Positions 5,658 to 8,549 of a stretch of 8,549 nucleotides of DNA are shown piece by piece (the first letter of the stretch is position 1; every line of letters begins with the position of its first letter). The DNA lies in NCBI GenBank assembly GCA_946479805.1, contig CAMLHP010000090.1, forward strand, positions 1 to 8,549. The letters run 5' to 3'. This stretch comes from an uncultured Gemmatimonadota bacterium (GTDB lineage: Bacteria; Gemmatimonadota; Gemmatimonadetes; Gemmatimonadales; GWC2-71-9). The position numbers and the translations under genes are program-made. Under the pieces are notes generated by a model, which had not been told where the DNA came from, ran no database searches, and saw nothing but the letters and a program-made list of their open reading frames with translations.

Positions 5658-7049
5658 GTGCCCGCTCCCTCCGGCGCCACCCGGCTGGCCGTACTTCTTT
5701 CGCATCTGGCCTTCAGTGGGCGCACCGCGCTCGAGGCGGTGCGCCACAACCGGCTGCGCGCGGGGCTCACCTCACTCGGCATCCTGTTCGGGGTCGCGTC
5801 GGTCATCGCCATGCTCGCCATCGGCAAGGGCGCCGAGCGCGAAATTCTCGAGCAGATGGTGCTGCTGGGCGCCAATAACGTGATGGTTTCGCCGCTGGTG
5901 GAACAATCAGAGGGTCAGGTGGAGGAGCGGACCGAGAAGGAGGTCAAGCGGTACTCGCCCGGCCTCACCTACGAGGATACAAAGTCCATCAGGGCGCAGA
6001 TCCCCCAGGTGGACCTGGTCAGCGCCGAGATAGTCCTCAACACCGACGTCACCCGCGAGGGCCGCCACCGTTCCGGCAAGCTCGTCGGGGTCGATCCCGA
6101 CTACTTCGAGCTCTTCAACCTCGAGCTGGACCGGGGCAACTGGTTCAGCGGGCCCCAGGCCGAGCGGGGACTGCCGGTGGCGATCATCGGCTATGGCGTC
6201 CGGAGCCGCTTCTTCACCACCGAGGACCCGGTCGGCCGCCCCATCAAGGTGGGCAACGTGTGGCTCACCGTGATTGGAGTCCTGGCCGACCGCCGCGTCA
6301 GCGATGCCTCGGTGGCCGACCTCGGCATCCGTGATGCCAACATGGACATCTACGTGCCGACCGCCACGATGCTGCTCCGGTTCCGCGACCGCGCCCGCGT
6401 TACCCAGCGCGACATCGAGATCGCCGCTGCCGTGTTCGATCGCGACGCCCAGGACACCGAGAACGAGAGCGAAGAGGAGCGGGCCGAGCGGACCAACCGG
6501 AACCAGCTCGACCGCATTATCGCGCGGGTCTCGTCCCCGGAATACGTGCCGGCAGTGGCGAAGGTCACCCGGAGGATGCTGGAACGCCGGCACAACGGAG
6601 TGATCGACTTCGAGGTGACGGTGCCGGAGCTGCTCCTGAAGCAGCAGCAGCGCACCAAGGCCATCTTCAACGTGGTGCTCGGCGCCATCGCATCGATTTC
6701 GCTGGTGGTCGGCGGGATCGGCATCATGAACATCATGCTGGCGTCGGTGCTGGAGCGGATCCGCGAGATCGGCGTCCGCCGCGCGATGGGCGCCACCCAG
6801 CAGGAAATACTGATGCAATTCCTGAGCGAGGCGGTGATCATCAGCGTGGCCGGCGGTGTCGCCGGGATCATACTGGGAGCACTCTTCAGCGCCGGCATCG
6901 AGCGCTTCGCCGGGATCACCACGCTGGTGTCCTATCCATCGATAGTGGTGGCCTTCGGGGTCTCGTTCGCCGTCGGCGTCGGGTTCGGCATCGTCCCCGC
7001 CTACCGAGCCGCCAGGCAGGACCCGGTGGCCTGCCTCCGATACGAGTGA
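5658..7049 (+). CDS. MacB/FtsX-type ABC transporter permease, no ATPase domain
   Basis: This 463-residue protein has the MacB layout minus the nucleotide-binding domain. An N-terminal amphipathic stretch with the typical HNRLRAGLTSLGILFGV signature leads into TM1 (about 36-56). A large periplasmic MacB-PCD domain covers about 60-330. Three C-terminal TM segments (about 336-362, 391-412, 428-447) form the FtsX domain, with the cytoplasmic ERIREIGVRRAMGAT coupling helix between the first two. Such proteins use ATP hydrolysis in the cytoplasm to drive conformational change in a periplasmic adaptor-channel assembly. Full MacB is about 650 residues with an N-terminal ATPase; here the ATPase must be a separate protein, and it is not in this window. 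A charged insert (about 264-282, DAQDTENESEEERAERTN) sits in the periplasmic domain. The start is GTG 5658. Its Shine-Dalgarno-like GAGG is too close to be ideal, so reinitiation after the adjacent adaptor stop is likely. TolC follows after 4 nt. Confidence 0.9.
   Translation: MPAPSGATRLAVLLSHLAFSGRTALEAVRHNRLRAGLTSLGILFGVASVIAMLAIGKGAEREILEQMVLLGANNVMVSPLVEQSEGQVEERTEKEVKRYSPGLTYEDTKSIRAQIPQVDLVSAEIVLNTDVTREGRHRSGKLVGVDPDYFELFNLELDRGNWFSGPQAERGLPVAIIGYGVRSRFFTTEDPVGRPIKVGNVWLTVIGVLADRRVSDASVADLGIRDANMDIYVPTATMLLRFRDRARVTQRDIEIAAAVFDRDAQDTENESEEERAERTNRNQLDRIIARVSSPEYVPAVAKVTRRMLERRHNGVIDFEVTVPELLLKQQQRTKAIFNVVLGAIASISLVVGGIGIMNIMLASVLERIREIGVRRAMGATQQEILMQFLSEAVIISVAGGVAGIILGALFSAGIERFAGITTLVSYPSIVVAFGVSFAVGVGFGIVPAYRAARQDPVACLRYE
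5719..5745 (+). other. perfect 10-bp inverted repeat early in the permease gene
   Basis: GGCGCACCGC (5719-5728) and GCGGTGCGCC (5736-5745) are exact reverse complements around a 7-nt loop, GCTCGAG. In mRNA this is a very stable hairpin 61 nt after the permease start codon and 65 nt after the adaptor stop. It encodes ordinary residues (GRTALEAVR), so it may be chance in GC-rich coding DNA. Its position at a gene junction suggests a possible mRNA-processing or stability role. Confidence 0.5.
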
Positions 7050-7053
7050 GCCG

Positions 7054-8523
7054 ATGACTCCACTGCGCCGCGCACTGACTGGCTGGTTTCTGGCTCTCGT
7101 GGTGCTGCCGGCCGGAGCCCGCGCCCAGGTCGCTGCACCGGATTCCCTCACGCTCCAGCGCGCGATCGAGCGGGCCCAGACCACCGGCAGGTCAGGAGTC
7201 TCGGCCCGTGCCACCCGCGACGCGGCTCGCTACCGCGACGACGCATTCGGCGCGCGGTACCTGCCGCAGCTCTCGATCGGCGGCACCCTGCCACGCTACA
7301 ACAGGGCCATCATTCCGGTGCTCCAGCCCGATGGCACAACTCTGTTCCGGTCCCAGAACCAGACGGAGGCCGAGCTCTCGGCCACGATCACCCAGCGGCT
7401 GCCCACCGGCGGAGACCTGTTCATCACGTCATCGCTCGCCACGCTGCAGGTGAGCGGCGCGGAGAGCGTCAGGACCTGGTCGTCCACGCCGGTGTCCTTC
7501 GGCATCCGGCAGGAGCTGTTCCGGCCCAATACCTACGCCCTCGACCGGCGTGAGAGGCCGGTACGAAACGAGGTGGCCGAACGGAGCTATGTCGAGGCGA
7601 TGGAGAGCATCGCGCTCGACGTGACATCGAAGTTCTTTGATGCGTATTCCGCCCGGTCCACGCTCGCCAACGCGGAAACCAACGCGGCGGTCAACGACAC
7701 GCTCTACCGGCTCAACGAGGGGCGCTACCAGGTCGGGAAAATCGGGGAGAACGACCTGCTGCAGAGCGAGCTGGCGCTGCTTCGTGCGCGCACCTCGGTT
7801 GATGGTGCACGGCTGGAGTACGACCGGGCGATGGCGGCGCTACGGCTGGCACTCGACCTGCCGGTCGATGCGCCCCTGGACCTGGTCGTTCCAGTGAACG
7901 TCCCCGAGTTCGGCATCGATACGGCTCTGGCGGTGTCCGAGGCTTTGGCCAACCGCTCGACCGTGAGCCAGGTGAGGCTCAACCAACTCCAGGCTCGGCG
8001 CGCCGTCGGCCAGGCAAGGCTCGAGAATGGATTCGGGGCCACGGTGCAGGCGAGCCTGGGCTTCAACGCCACCGCGTCGGAATTCGACTTCGCCTACCGC
8101 AACCTGCTCGAGGCACGCCAGGCAACAGTAAGCGTCGAGATCCCCCTGATGCAGTGGGGAGCGCGGAAGGGTGAGGTCCGGGCGGCGGAGGCCGAACTGA
8201 AGCGGGCCGAGAGCGAGGGTGAAGTGACACTGGAACAGGTAGAGCAGGAAGCCCACTTCGCGGCGCGACAGCTGCTGCAGGCCCGCCGCTCGCTGGCGCT
8301 CTCTGCCAAGGCCGACACCGTGGCGGCCAAGCGGTTCGAGGTGGCGTACAACCGCTACGTGATCGGCCGGATCGACATCGACAACCTGTACGTTGCCCAG
8401 GCCGAGAAGGACCAGGCGCTGAACCAGTACGTGCAGGCATTGAGGGCGCACTGGCTGGCATACTACCGGCTGCGGCAGCTCACGCTGTATGACTTCGCGG
8501 AGCGGCATCCGATACGGCAGTGA
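7054..8523 (+). CDS. TolC-family outer membrane efflux protein
   Basis: This 489-residue protein is the outer membrane channel of the export complex. A signal peptide is visible: basic MTPLRRAL, hydrophobic core WFLALVVLPAG, and a likely signal peptidase I site at ARA|Q (24/25). The mature protein has the duplicated outer-membrane-efflux (OEP) organisation: two long helical halves (about 30-235 and 245-480) rich in Ala, Glu, Arg and Gln. Each contains beta-strand stretches of alternating polarity, such as LSATITQRLPTGGDLFITSS and ATVQASLGFNATAS. The motif VGKIGENDLLQSELALLRART in the first half is paired by VIGRIDIDNLYVAQAEKDQAL in the second; this repeat is typical of TolC homologues. Length is normal for the family. 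The ATG lies 4 nt after the permease stop with only a weak GAG-type ribosome site, so translation is probably coupled. It should trimerise and dock with the adaptor. Confidence 0.93.
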   Translation: MTPLRRALTGWFLALVVLPAGARAQVAAPDSLTLQRAIERAQTTGRSGVSARATRDAARYRDDAFGARYLPQLSIGGTLPRYNRAIIPVLQPDGTTLFRSQNQTEAELSATITQRLPTGGDLFITSSLATLQVSGAESVRTWSSTPVSFGIRQELFRPNTYALDRRERPVRNEVAERSYVEAMESIALDVTSKFFDAYSARSTLANAETNAAVNDTLYRLNEGRYQVGKIGENDLLQSELALLRARTSVDGARLEYDRAMAALRLALDLPVDAPLDLVVPVNVPEFGIDTALAVSEALANRSTVSQVRLNQLQARRAVGQARLENGFGATVQASLGFNATASEFDFAYRNLLEARQATVSVEIPLMQWGARKGEVRAAEAELKRAESEGEVTLEQVEQEAHFAARQLLQARRSLALSAKADTVAAKRFEVAYNRYVIGRIDIDNLYVAQAEKDQALNQYVQALRAHWLAYYRLRQLTLYDFAERHPIRQ

Positions 8524-8536
8524 TCCGGGATCTCAT

Positions 8537-8548
8537 CGGCTGAAGCCG
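8537..8548 (+). terminator. short hairpin after the exporter operon, cut by window edge
   Basis: CGGC (8537-8540), loop TGAA and GCCG (8545-8548) form a small stem-loop 13 nt after the TolC-family stop. The window ends one base later, so neither a longer stem nor a T-run can be seen. It could be the start of a terminator or chance. Confidence 0.2.
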
Positions 8549-8549
8549 C

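Noticed and set aside
4350..5747. Long open frame on the minus strand (465 codons) opposite the adaptor, with similar long antisense frames at 5907-7214 and 1372-2274
   Set aside because: These are expected shadows of GC-rich genes with strong third-position G/C. Their products are rich in His, Gly, Arg and Asp without recognisable domains, and the plus-strand genes fit known families along their full length.

Overview
The window is GC-rich bacterial DNA from a Gram-negative, double-membraned organism. This is shown by a TolC-type outer membrane protein with a signal peptide, a periplasmic adaptor, and strong G/C preference at third codon positions. The overall style (MacB/FtsX-type exporter operon, a GC-rich heptamer repeat between genes) would fit Gemmatimonadota or a similar environmental phylum, but that is an impression; nothing here fixes the taxon.

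Layout. (1) At the left edge, on the minus strand, is the 5' two-thirds of an elongator tRNA-Met (CAT) with a good sigma70-like promoter. (2) A short divergent intergenic region carries five tandem 7-bp units that make a textbook G-quadruplex motif on the minus strand. (3) At about 198-4061 lies a tight plus-strand operon of four genes: a PP-loop ATP-pyrophosphatase-like protein with a QueC-like four-cysteine site; a beta-keto acid cleavage enzyme (BKACE/DUF849, Kce fold); a second, clearly paralogous PP-loop protein; and a GNAT N-acyltransferase. Junctions are 22 nt, a 4-nt ATGA overlap, and 6 nt. (4) A 216-nt gap holds a weak hairpin. (5) At 4278-8523 a second tight plus-strand operon encodes a three-part export system: an HlyD/MacA-type periplasmic adaptor, a MacB/FtsX-type permease without a fused ATPase, and a TolC-family outer membrane channel. 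No ATPase gene is present in the window.

How the parts may work together. The first operon looks like a small biosynthetic or modification module. The PP-loop proteins would adenylate a carbonyl or carboxyl group for attack by a nitrogen or sulfur nucleophile. The BKACE would exchange acyl groups between a beta-keto acid and acetyl-CoA, giving acetoacetate and a new acyl-CoA. The GNAT would move an acyl group from CoA to an amine. This combination, with two diverged PP-loop paralogues flanking a BKACE, is the most unusual thing here. I do not recognise it as a described pathway. The adjacent exporter could secrete the product, but the gap between the operons means that link is only inferred.
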